Shown here piece by piece: positions 24,512 to 32,279 of a DNA stretch of 64,000 nt. Source of the DNA: JANMDU01 sp031375105 (GTDB lineage: Bacteria > Pseudomonadota > Gammaproteobacteria > Burkholderiales > Burkholderiaceae_C); the NCBI GenBank assembly GCA_031375105.1, contig JANMHJ010000045.1:62001-126000 (forward strand), written 5' to 3'. Position 1 is the stretch's first letter; each line of letters starts with the position of its first letter. Under the pieces are notes generated by a model that saw only the letters and a program-made list of their open reading frames with translations, was not told the origin of the DNA and searched no databases. Both the position numbers and the translations under genes were made by a program.

Positions 24512-25779
24512 ATTCGCTCCTCCATATCGCTCTTATTTTTATAGCACTCTGCGCAGGCTCTATAAGGGCACATGGCCAAAATCTCCCAGAAAATCTCTCT
24601 CCAGAAGCGCTGCAAGCCTGCATTCCTGCGCACCAGTTTGCCGAGTTGAGCGCCAGCGTCGCGGGCTCACAAACCGATGCCTATGGCAAAACAAGCGTGG
24701 CGCTCGGCGCGTACGAGCGCGTCAGCCCCGATGGGCGCTTCATCTTGCGCAGCTATTCAGGCATCAGGCTGGGCGAAGTGAGCCTGATTGAGCTGACGGC
24801 TGATGCCAATGTGCTCCGTGCCATTCCTACGCCGCTCAAAAACGAGGCCTTTCCGGTGCAAGGCAGTTGGCGTTATTTGGTCGATACGAATGGTGATCAC
24901 TATACTTTTGATAGCATAGTAAGTCCATTTAATAACGGGCAGAGGGCGATTTCTCTTCAAAATACTGCTCGCCCCGTGTTTCGCGGCGGCATGGACGGCT
25001 TCTACGCTGCCGCCTCCGAGCTGCCCTCACCCAAAGCAGGCCATGTCCGCATCCGCTCCCTGTCTTGGCCCAATGCCAACGGCGATTCGCAAACGCAGGG
25101 CGAGGGCGCACTTGTCTCGCGCACGATTGAGGTGGACACCCGTGCCCAGCGTATCACCTCGGATTCCGGCCCCGTCTTCCATTGCAAAGACCGCGTGCGC
25201 CTAGACGGCCCGCTCTACGCCCTGCCCATGATCAGTGTGGACGGGAACGAGTTCGCTGCGCTGCCGCAAACGCCCGTGCAAGGCAAACAAACCATGCGGA
25301 TTTTTGGCTTTGGCGAAGACGGCAAAGGCTGCCATGCACGGCAAAGCTTTGATTTCTCCAGCGGGAAAACGATATTTGGCTTTCCTATGAACGCGCCAAA
25401 CGCACAAAGCGGCCCAGCCGGTCGCGCCGCCGATCTCGCTTGGGAATACCAAGGCCAAGCCTTTTGGTACAGCCGTGAGCTACAGCAACCCTTCAACATC
25501 AGCCCCTTTGAGCTAGAAGGCCGCGCAACCGGCGCAGATTTCGAGCTCACCGCCAGCGCCTTCCCCGGCTTAACGGTGGACGGCCGCGTGATCTACGGCG
25601 CCACGCTCAAAGACTGCCGCACCGGCGTTTGCCGCGACCGCGCCGGCTACATGATCAGCGATCCTCACCAAAGCAATGCCTATCGCAATTTTTTGCTGAC
25701 CTACAAAGGCACTGCAAGGCGGCAATGCATCACGCAAGGCGATGTGCTGCGCGCTCGGGCTGACTTTTTGGTGAGGTAA
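24508..25779 (+). CDS. secreted protein of unknown function, possible beta-propeller
   Basis: I do not recognise the family. The protein is 423 aa with an N-terminal signal peptide LLHIALIFIALCAGSIRAHG whose second half is encoded by a repeat copy. The mature part has several phrases that resemble TolB/PD40-type propeller blades: YERVSPDGRFILRSYSG, LPMISVDGNEFAAL, FPGLTVDGRVIYGATL. It contains few but paired-looking cysteines (for example KDCRTGVCRD, and HCKD with GKGCHAR), suggesting disulfides in the periplasm. It starts inside the stop of the preceding exported gene (ATGA). A third, weaker repeat copy encodes part of the region HYTFDSIVSPFNNGQRAI. Function cannot be stated. Confidence 0.65.
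   Translation: MNSLLHIALIFIALCAGSIRAHGQNLPENLSPEALQACIPAHQFAELSASVAGSQTDAYGKTSVALGAYERVSPDGRFILRSYSGIRLGEVSLIELTADANVLRAIPTPLKNEAFPVQGSWRYLVDTNGDHYTFDSIVSPFNNGQRAISLQNTARPVFRGGMDGFYAAASELPSPKAGHVRIRSLSWPNANGDSQTQGEGALVSRTIEVDTRAQRITSDSGPVFHCKDRVRLDGPLYALPMISVDGNEFAALPQTPVQGKQTMRIFGFGEDGKGCHARQSFDFSSGKTIFGFPMNAPNAQSGPAGRAADLAWEYQGQAFWYSRELQQPFNISPFELEGRATGADFELTASAFPGLTVDGRVIYGATLKDCRTGVCRDRAGYMISDPHQSNAYRNFLLTYKGTARRQCITQGDVLRARADFLVR
24534..24580 (+). repeat. dispersed repeat, copy 10, encoding a signal peptide
   Basis: ATTTTTATAGCACTCTGCG, CAGGCTCTATAAGGGC and ATGGCCAAAA are close to the family consensus. Read in frame as FIALCAGSIRAHG at the N-terminus of the second secreted protein. Confidence 0.85.
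24903..24950 (+). repeat. dispersed repeat, copy 11, inside the second secreted gene
   Basis: TTTTGATAGCATAGTAAGTC then AATAACGGGCAGAGGGC keep both ends of the family but not the GCGCAG core. Unlike the other coding copies it is read in a different frame (TFDSIVSPFNNGQRAI), so it is a weaker match. Confidence 0.5.
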
Positions 25780-25991
25780 GGTTTTTAATACCGTGCGCGA
25801 AGGGCGCGAAAGTTGCGCGAAAGACGCAAAAAAGAAATACCAAAAATCCTCAAAGGATGAGCAAAGATTTAGCTAGCTTTTCAACCCGTTTTATCTTTTT
25901 TCTTTCTCTCTTATGTCTTCATTCTGAATTTTCTTTTTTTTGCGTCTTCTGCGTAACTTTTGCGCCTTTTGCGTCCGGTATCAGAAAAACC
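25780..25991. repeat. inverted repeat of the GACGCAAAA type, copy A
   Basis: The left arm 25780-25837 (with GCGCGAAAGTTGCGCGAAAG then ACGCAAAAAAGAAA) and the right arm 25930-25991 (with TTTTTTTGCGTCTTCTGCGT then AACTTTTGCGCC) are imperfect reverse complements of about 58-62 bp, flanking about 90 bp of AT-rich sequence. The element fills the space between the convergent secreted gene and phhA, so it may act as a bidirectional terminator. A second copy lies at 47830-47932. Confidence 0.75.
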
Positions 25992-26846
25992 TCAGATCGC
26001 CATCACTTCACCCGCAGCCAAAGCCCGGTAATGCGGCGTGAAATCCGGCGCGGTCAGCCGCAGTAGCGCTTCAAAATTGTCAATCACGAAATACTGCGAT
26101 TGAAACGTGTCGATTTTGTAGCTGGAAGCCATGCAGCGCAGCAGCTGCGCATCGTCACGCAACGGCAGCCTCAGCGAAGCAGATGAATTCACACTGTGCG
26201 GCAGCTCGCCGGGGCTGCTCAAAATGCCTGCGCCATAAGCGCGAACACCGCCCGCCTCGTTCATCAAACCAAACTCAATCGTGTACCAATACAGCCGAGA
26301 AAGATGCTCCACCGCCGCCTTGCAAGAAGCGTCCGCTTGCTCGAGCGCATGCGCCTTGAGTGCCCCTTGGCCATAAGCCTGAATATGATCCGCATACGTG
26401 CGGTCAAACAGCAGCGGCACATGGCCAAACAGGTCATGAAAAATATCCGGCTCAACGACGTAATCCATCTCCTGCGGCGTGCGAATCCAATCCGTCACAG
26501 GGAATTTGCGGTTCGCCAGCAGCGTGAAAAACGGCACCTCTGGAATCAGTCCCGGCACACCGACCAGTTGCCAACCTGTGGCCAGCAGCAGCCGCGCATT
26601 GATGTCTTCAAAGCGCGGAATGCCTTCTGTAGCGGCATCGAGTTGGGGCAACAAGTCGATGAAGGCTTGCGCGGCCAAGCCGGGCAGCAGCGCCGTTTGC
26701 CGCACATAAAGCTTGCGCCAAGTCGCGTGATCATCGGCTGTGTAAGCTGCGAAGTTTTGATCGCAGGTGTAATCCCCTCGCGCTCGCGCGTAGTCGCCGC
26801 GCGGCGGGCGATCAGATTGCCCGTAGATGACGGGTTGAACAGCCAT
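25992..26846 (-). CDS. phhA: phenylalanine 4-monooxygenase
   Basis: Tetrahydropterin- and iron-dependent hydroxylation of phenylalanine to tyrosine, the entry to homogentisate catabolism. The protein is 284 aa, the short bacterial form without the eukaryotic regulatory domain. Iron ligands are visible in EPDIFHDLFGHVPLLFD (two His) and YWYTIEFGLMNE (Glu). GIPRFEDINARLLLATGWQL and VPFFTLLANRKFPVTDWIR are typical of the family. hppD starts 4 nt upstream on the same strand, so the operon is hppD-phhA. No pterin recycling gene (phhB) is present. Confidence 0.96.
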   Translation of the reverse strand: MAVQPVIYGQSDRPPRGDYARARGDYTCDQNFAAYTADDHATWRKLYVRQTALLPGLAAQAFIDLLPQLDAATEGIPRFEDINARLLLATGWQLVGVPGLIPEVPFFTLLANRKFPVTDWIRTPQEMDYVVEPDIFHDLFGHVPLLFDRTYADHIQAYGQGALKAHALEQADASCKAAVEHLSRLYWYTIEFGLMNEAGGVRAYGAGILSSPGELPHSVNSSASLRLPLRDDAQLLRCMASSYKIDTFQSQYFVIDNFEALLRLTAPDFTPHYRALAAGEVMAI

Positions 26847-26850
26847 CGCC

Positions 26851-27954
26851 TTACACCTTCAAAGCGCCACGGCGCATTTGATCCAGCTCCATCGTCTCAA
26901 ACAAAGCCTTGAAATTGCCCTCGCCAAAGCCTTCGTTGCCTTTTCGTTGAATGAATTCAAAGAAGATCGGGCCAAGTTGGTTTTCGCTGAAGATTTGCAG
27001 CAATAACTCGTCTTTGGTGCCATCCATCAAGATATTTCGCGCCTTCAGACTTTCGACATCTTCGCCATGGCCCGGGATACGTTTGGGTAGCAGTTCGTAA
27101 TAGGTTTCGCTGGTTTGCAGGAGCTTGACACCCGCCATTTGCAGCGCGTCAACCGTGTCATAGAGATTCGTCGAGCCCATCGCAATATGCTGAATGCCTT
27201 CTCCGCGATAGCGATCCAGATACTCGGTGATCTGCCCGGCTTTCTCATTGCCTTCTTCGTTGATCGGAATACGAATCTGGCCGCAAGGGCTGGTCATGGC
27301 CTTGCTTTTCACGCCAGTGGCTTGGCCTTCGATGTCAAAGTAGCGTACCTCGCGGAAATTGAACAGGCGCTCGTAAAACTCCGCCCATTCGTTCATTCGG
27401 CCACGGTGCACGTTGTGCGTCAAGTGGTCGATGTAGGTCAGGCCATGGCCGGGTGGGTTCAGATCGCCAGAAGTGGTATTTGGCAAGGGCTCAAAATCCA
27501 CATCAAAGAAACTGATGTTGCCCAAATCGCCGTCTTGCGCACCATTTTTGCCGCGCCATTTATCCACAAAATAAATCACCGAATCACCAATGCCCTTGAT
27601 GGCCGGGATGTTCAACTCGCCGGGGCCCGCTGTGCCAGCGTAGCTCCAAGCGCCCAAGCTCACGGCGCGCTCATGCGCAAATTTCGCATCGTTGACGCGA
27701 AAAGCAATCGCGCAAATGCTCGGGCCATGCAGGCGCGCAAAGCGCTGCGCAAACGAATCAGGCTCTGCATTGATCAGAAAATTGATACCGCCTTGGCGAT
27801 AAAGGATGACGGCTTTGTGGCGATGTTTGGCAATCGCCTTAAATCCCATGCGCTCAAACAAAGCGCCCATGGCTTTCGGATCAGGCGCAGCGTATTCGAT
27901 GAATTCAAATCCGGCGGTGCCCATCGGGTTGTCTAAAGCTGCTGTTTGGCTCAT
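26851..27954 (-). CDS. hppD: 4-hydroxyphenylpyruvate dioxygenase
   Basis: Converts 4-hydroxyphenylpyruvate to homogentisate, with Fe(II). The 367-aa vicinal-oxygen-chelate protein has two domains. The C-terminal one carries the metal ligands: His in LTHNVHRGRMNEWAEFYERL, His in GIQHIAMGS and Glu near QIFSENQLGPIFFEFIQRKG. It starts with MSQTAALDNPMGTAGFEFIE. The homogentisate genes (hmgA, fahA) are not in the window. The divergent Lrp-type gene 153 bp away is the likely regulator of hppD-phhA, in response to an aromatic amino acid. Confidence 0.96.
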   Translation of the reverse strand: MSQTAALDNPMGTAGFEFIEYAAPDPKAMGALFERMGFKAIAKHRHKAVILYRQGGINFLINAEPDSFAQRFARLHGPSICAIAFRVNDAKFAHERAVSLGAWSYAGTAGPGELNIPAIKGIGDSVIYFVDKWRGKNGAQDGDLGNISFFDVDFEPLPNTTSGDLNPPGHGLTYIDHLTHNVHRGRMNEWAEFYERLFNFREVRYFDIEGQATGVKSKAMTSPCGQIRIPINEEGNEKAGQITEYLDRYRGEGIQHIAMGSTNLYDTVDALQMAGVKLLQTSETYYELLPKRIPGHGEDVESLKARNILMDGTKDELLLQIFSENQLGPIFFEFIQRKGNEGFGEGNFKALFETMELDQMRRGALKV

Positions 27955-28107
27955 GTGTTTGTGCTCCTTCAGTGGTTGAAGATATTTTTTGAACGCACAA
28001 GGCGCTCAAAAGAGTATTGCGTACTTTATAGCGCCAAGATTTCATTTTTCCTGCAAGTTTCAGTCATAAAAATCAATTACACGCAGCAATCATGCAAAAT
28101 ACAGTCC

Positions 28108-28581
28108 ATGGAAACACTCGACAAGCTAGATTCATCCATTTTGCGCATGCTGCAACAGGATGGTCGCGCCACTTATGACCTGATCGCAAGCGAGATTGGC
28201 CTGTCGCCTAGCGCGGTGTTGCGGCGCGTCAAACGCTTGGAGGACGCGGGCATCATTGACCGCTACGTCGCCCTCGTCAAGCCCACCCGCATCGGCCTGG
28301 GCCTCGTGGCTTACATCAATGTGCGCCTCGAAAAACACACCGAGAGCCACAAACGCAATCCGATGGATCTCTTCCGCACAGCAGTGCAGGTGTGGCCCGA
28401 AGTGGTGGAATGCGCGGCACTCACTGGCGAGATGGACTATTTGCTCAAAGTGGTGGTGCGCGACATGCCAGCGTATTCTCGTTTCGTGATGGATACGCTG
28501 CTCAAACATCCCAGTGTGCAAGATTGCAAGACGAGTTTCATGCTCGACAGCGTGAAATCAACGACGGCTTTGCCAGTTTGA
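28108..28581 (+). CDS. Lrp/AsnC-family transcriptional regulator
   Basis: A cytoplasmic feast/famine regulator of 157 aa, standard length. The N-terminal helix-turn-helix is LDSSILRMLQQDGRATYDLI followed by GLSPSAVLRRVKRLEDAGII. The C-terminal RAM/ACT-like ligand domain includes VVECAALTGEMDYLLKVVVR. It is divergent from hppD-phhA, and known phenylalanine-catabolic operons often have a divergent Lrp-type activator, so that role is inferred. The ATG at 28108 gives the normal N-terminus. A longer open frame starting at 27946 is rejected as non-coding. Confidence 0.9.
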   Translation: METLDKLDSSILRMLQQDGRATYDLIASEIGLSPSAVLRRVKRLEDAGIIDRYVALVKPTRIGLGLVAYINVRLEKHTESHKRNPMDLFRTAVQVWPEVVECAALTGEMDYLLKVVVRDMPAYSRFVMDTLLKHPSVQDCKTSFMLDSVKSTTALPV

Positions 28582-28710
28582 CAACTACTTTTTCCTCTGG
28601 CACCGTGAATACCGATATCTGTCCATCTGAGCAGGTGCAGCGCCTCAGCGTAGCCTCATTCACCGCAGACAGACCTTCAAAAGCAGCGGCATTTCAAAGA
28701 AAATAAGTCA

Positions 28711-28758
28711 CTTACCCATATAAAACCTGCATAGTTAGCTATTTAAATCACAGCAAAT
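28711..28758 (-). repeat. dispersed repeat, copy 12
   Basis: ACCCATATAAAACCTGCATAG then GCTATTTAAATCACAGC match the family in reverse. It lies in the 250-bp gap between the Lrp-type gene and the GNAT gene. The rest of the gap shows nothing else. Confidence 0.65.
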
Positions 28759-28832
28759 ACTGCTTTAGTAAAAATCCTCTAAACTGAGTGCTCTTGCTTG
28801 AAAATCTAGGGTTTACCCTTAAATTCCAAGCT

Positions 28833-29678
28833 ATGAGCTTTCAAGACACCATGACGCAGACCAAACAGATCATTGCAGCCACGCTCGAAGTGCCCGCTGA
28901 GTTCTGGCGCGGGCATGCGCATGTGCGAGATGCGTCTGCTCAAGCCGAGGCTGGTGTCAATCCTCAAGCCTATCCAGAGAGCGATGAAGCTGGCCTCCAA
29001 GTGGCTGGCAGCGATGCCGACGGCAAAATCATCAGCGATCACGGCCTCGTGCCCATTCGTGCGCTGACCAGCCGCCATCGTCGCCGCATCGCTGAACACA
29101 TCATCGCCCTGCCCGAGCATGACCGCTACCTGCGCTTTGGCTATGTGGCCACCGATGAGCAAGTGCGCAAATATGTCGATGGCCTCGATTTCAAACGCGA
29201 TGAGATTTACGGCATTTTCAACCGCCGCTTGCAACTCATCGCAATGGCACATTTGGCTTTTTCAAGTGATCCGAAGAACCCCAATTGCGCCGAATTTGGT
29301 GTCTCCGTGAGCGCAGATGCACGCGGCAAAGGCCTGGGCACCAGCTTGTTTGAACGTGCTGTTTTGCATGCCCGCGCCAAAAACGTGGACATGATCTTCA
29401 TCCACGCACTCAGCGAGAACACCGCCATGCTCAAGATTGCTCGAAAGGCAGGCGCTTTGGTGGAAAGCTTTGGCGGCGAAGTGGAGGCTCACCTTCAGCT
29501 GACCGCTCAGGATTTCAGCGACCGCGTAGAAAACGCCGTGAAAGATGCCGTGGAGAACAGTCTGGGTGAACTGGATTTCCGCCTGAAATTACGCGCGCTG
29601 CAATTTTGGGAATTCCTTGCATCGCTGCAAGACATCCGCCAAGGCGTGCGTTCCGCCCAACGTGATTCGGAGAGTTGA
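28833..29678 (+). CDS. GNAT-family N-acetyltransferase
   Basis: A cytoplasmic acyltransferase of unknown substrate, 281 aa from the ATG at 28833. The GNAT core is central: YLRFGYVATDEQVRKYVDGL, LIAMAHLAFSSDPKNPNCAE, then the acetyl-CoA loop VSVSADARGKGLGTSLFERA (R-G-x-G-L-G) and ENTAMLKIARKAGAL. The first 80 residues and the last 60 (helical, charged) are outside the core. Such proteins are common next to corC in this lineage, but no role is known to me. A GTG at 28788 would add 15 residues. The ATG is preferred for lack of a good Shine-Dalgarno at the GTG. Confidence 0.8.
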   Translation: MSFQDTMTQTKQIIAATLEVPAEFWRGHAHVRDASAQAEAGVNPQAYPESDEAGLQVAGSDADGKIISDHGLVPIRALTSRHRRRIAEHIIALPEHDRYLRFGYVATDEQVRKYVDGLDFKRDEIYGIFNRRLQLIAMAHLAFSSDPKNPNCAEFGVSVSADARGKGLGTSLFERAVLHARAKNVDMIFIHALSENTAMLKIARKAGALVESFGGEVEAHLQLTAQDFSDRVENAVKDAVENSLGELDFRLKLRALQFWEFLASLQDIRQGVRSAQRDSES

Positions 29679-29724
29679 CCAATTTCCGCTATCCTAGCGA
29701 TCTGTTCAACTCTCAAAGCATTTC

Positions 29725-30663
29725 GTGTCCGATTCTCCCTCCGCTGCCCGCACCCATGTTCGCTCTGGCAGCAACACACCACCCAGCGATGCGTCCCACG
29801 CGGGCGTTCACAAGAACGAGGATCGCCGAGGCATCTTGCAAAAAATTGCTGAGTTCATCCATCCGGGCCCCGATAGCAAAGAAGAGCTGATGGAAACCTT
29901 GGCCGAGGCCGAGGACAACCAAGTCATCGGCGCAGAAAGCCGCGCCATGCTCGAAGGCGTGTTGCGCATCACCGACATGACCGCAGGCGATGTGATGGTT
30001 GCCGCGCCGCGCGTAGATTTGATCAATATCGACGCACCGTTTGATGAGCTACTCCATCTCGTGATAGAGACTTCGCACTCGCGCTTTCCGGTCTACGAAA
30101 ATGACCGAGAAAACATCATCGGCATCTTGATGGCGAAAGATTTGCTCAAACTGCAACGTGCGCCCGAATTGCACCTGAAAGCCCTGCTGCGCCCCGCCGT
30201 CTTCGTGCCAGAGAGCAAAAAACTCAACGATCTGCTGCGCGAGTTCAAAGGCAACCGCAACCATCTGGCCATCGTGATCGACGAGTTTGGCCGCACAGCG
30301 GGCCTGATCACGATTGAAGATGTATTAGAGGAAATCGTCGGCGAGATCGAAGACGAATTTGACGATCACGCCACCGAAGGCGACATCTACGCCTTGGCCG
30401 ACAAAACCTGGCGCGTCAGTGGCGATACGCCGATTGAGCGAGTAGAAGAGAGTTTCGGTCTTGATCTCAAAACACGCGGCGGCAACGAGGCCACAGACGA
30501 ATTTGACACCATTGGCGGCCTGATCGCGCATGAAATCGGCCATGTGCCCAAGCGCGGCGAGCGCTGCACTCTGGGCCGCTTGCAATTTGTCGTGCTGCAC
30601 ACCAAAGGCGGGGCAGTGAAATGGTTCAAAGTCTCGCCAGTCAGCCCTGCGCCAGCTACCTAA
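29725..30663 (+). CDS. corC: CBS-domain transporter-associated protein, CorC/HlyC/YbeX type
   Basis: A cytoplasmic protein of 312 aa with two CBS domains (about residues 90-210: ITDMTAGDVMVAAPRVDLIN, VYENDRENIIGILMAKDLL, LAIVIDEFGRTAGLITIEDV) and a C-terminal CorC_HlyC (transporter-associated) domain with GDTPIERVEESFGLDL and IGGLIAHEIGHVPKRGE. E. coli YbeX/CorC is linked to magnesium/cobalt efflux and to ribosome metabolism. ybeY, phoH and lnt, its frequent neighbours, are absent. Start is GTG at 29725 (GTGTCCGATTCT). This is the usual short soluble form without the membrane DUF21 domain. Confidence 0.88.
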   Translation: MSDSPSAARTHVRSGSNTPPSDASHAGVHKNEDRRGILQKIAEFIHPGPDSKEELMETLAEAEDNQVIGAESRAMLEGVLRITDMTAGDVMVAAPRVDLINIDAPFDELLHLVIETSHSRFPVYENDRENIIGILMAKDLLKLQRAPELHLKALLRPAVFVPESKKLNDLLREFKGNRNHLAIVIDEFGRTAGLITIEDVLEEIVGEIEDEFDDHATEGDIYALADKTWRVSGDTPIERVEESFGLDLKTRGGNEATDEFDTIGGLIAHEIGHVPKRGERCTLGRLQFVVLHTKGGAVKWFKVSPVSPAPAT

Positions 30664-30695
30664 CATCACCTGAGCGATGACTTGCCAAATAGCGC

Positions 30696-30725
30696 TTGCT
30701 GCAAGCTGCGATTTCGCGCTATAAT
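30696..30725 (+). promoter_or_regulatory. promoter of the tRNA-Ala-Glu-Asp cluster
   Basis: TTGCTG and a perfect TATAAT are spaced by 18 nt, about 70 nt before tRNA-Ala. Confidence 0.65.
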
Positions 30726-30796
30726 TCAAGGCTCAGCAGATTTGCTGGCGGAGTTAAGGCAGCCCTCGTGGATGCCTGCCCTGAAGTTAATTCTTA

Positions 30797-30872
<76 letters not shown>

Positions 30873-30970
30873 TCAAAGCTGTTGTAGAAATGAGTTTAAT
30901 GACTCATAGTTTTTTAGGTCGCGATGAAATTACGACGATACGTTGTAATTAAATTGTTGCCCTAGCGCCT

Positions 30971-31046
30971 GACCCTATCGTCTAGAGGCCTAGGACATCA
31001 CCCTTTCACGGTGAGTACCGGGGTTCGAATCCCCGTAGGGTCGCCA
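30971..31046 (+). tRNA. tRNA-Glu(TTC)
   Basis: A 76-nt tRNA: acceptor GACCCTA/TAGGGTC, D-arm TCGTCTAGAGGCCTAGGA, anticodon loop CTTTCAC (TTC at 31005-31007), T-arm GGGGTTCGAATCCCC, and encoded CCA. Confidence 0.97.
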
Positions 31047-31100
31047 GTTTTGGTTCTGGTTGATGCGTTTGCTTTATCGCAAGCAGCAGCCAGACTACCG

Positions 31101-31177
31101 GGAGCGGTAGTTCAGTTGGTTAGAATACCGGCCTGTCACGCCGGGGGTCGCGGGTTCGAGTCCCGTCCGCTCCGCCA
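31101..31177 (+). tRNA. tRNA-Asp(GTC)
   Basis: A 77-nt tRNA: acceptor GGAGCGG/CCGCTCC, anticodon loop CTGTCAC (GTC at 31135-31137), T-arm GCGGGTTCGAGTCCCGT, and encoded CCA. Last of the three-tRNA run. No obvious terminator before galU. Confidence 0.97.
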
Positions 31178-31290
31178 GTTTTTTAGAGAAGTTGCTACCA
31201 ATTATGTAGCGCTTCGTGAAATAGTTGCTTCGCTTGTTTGCACTGCGGCATCCGGCTTCTGGAAGAAAGTCAACAGGATCCGATTGCCGC

Positions 31291-32193
31291 TCAGATCGGG
31301 TCTTCACGCGTCTTGAGCCAAGCTGCAAATTGCACTCCAACATCTGGGTGCTGTAGGGCTATATTGACCGTCGCCTGCAACATGCCCAGTTTGCTACCGC
31401 AGTCGTATCGCTGGCCTTCAAAAGACAAAGCATGCACAGGCTGCGTCTGCAACACCTCCAAGATGGCATCTGTGAGTTGGATTTCTCCCTCAGCATGCCT
31501 AGCAGCTATCAAGGCCAGGCGATCAAATATACTGGGATTGAGGATATAACGTCCCACAATTGCCGTGGTGGAAGTGGTCTGCCCCACAGCGGGTTTTTCA
31601 ACCACATGCGATAGCTCTATTGCGCCACTGGCATGCGGCCTGCCTTCCACAATGCCGTATTTATTCACCTCAGAGGCTGGCACCTGCGCCACTGCCAGCA
31701 CACTGCAACGAAATTGCTCAAAATGTGCCATCAATTGAGCCAACACAGGCTGCTGACTCACCATAAAATCATCTGCCAAAATAACAGCAAAGGGCTCATG
31801 TCCGATCAGAGGGCGAGCGCACAAAACGGCATGCCCCAGACCCAAGGCGCGATGCTGACGGACATAGATGCATGTCATGTCACTTGGCGCTATGGATTGC
31901 GCCAGCTCTAACAGTTCATACTTTCCCGCCCGCTCCAGCTCGATTTCAAGTTCGTAAGCAGTATCAAAATGATCTTCGACTGACCGCTTTGTTCGCCCAG
32001 TCACAAAGATCATCTGCCGAATACCAGAAGCATAGGCCTCTTCCACAGCATACTGAATGAGTGGCTTATCCACGATCGGTAGCATCTCTTTTGGCGTGGC
32101 CTTTGTCACAGGCAAGAAGCGACTGCCTAATCCAGCGATAGGAAATACTGCTTTTTGAATAAGCGAACTGGAGACGGAGATTTCTTTTTTCAT
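31291..32193 (-). CDS. galU: UTP-glucose-1-phosphate uridylyltransferase
   Basis: Makes UDP-glucose from UTP and glucose-1-phosphate. The 300-aa protein has the nucleotidyltransferase signature AVFPIAGLGSRFLPVTKATP then KEMLPIVDKPLIQYAVEEA, LGLGHAVLCARPLIGHEPFA and VILADDFMV. It is the gene directly downstream of the cyclic glucan synthase on the same strand (86 nt gap), so the supply of UDP-glucose is encoded next to its main consumer. The ATG at 32193 has no strong ribosome-binding site, and internal starts such as the one before KAVFPIAG are less likely. Confidence 0.95.
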   Translation of the reverse strand: MKKEISVSSSLIQKAVFPIAGLGSRFLPVTKATPKEMLPIVDKPLIQYAVEEAYASGIRQMIFVTGRTKRSVEDHFDTAYELEIELERAGKYELLELAQSIAPSDMTCIYVRQHRALGLGHAVLCARPLIGHEPFAVILADDFMVSQQPVLAQLMAHFEQFRCSVLAVAQVPASEVNKYGIVEGRPHASGAIELSHVVEKPAVGQTTSTTAIVGRYILNPSIFDRLALIAARHAEGEIQLTDAILEVLQTQPVHALSFEGQRYDCGSKLGMLQATVNIALQHPDVGVQFAAWLKTREDPI

Positions 32194-32279
32194 ATTTGGG
32201 CTATCAGGCAGGAATGTTGTGTGTCGGTCTAAGTGTCTGGCTCAGCGCTGGCCGAAGGCGAAGGTGTGGCGTGTTGGTA

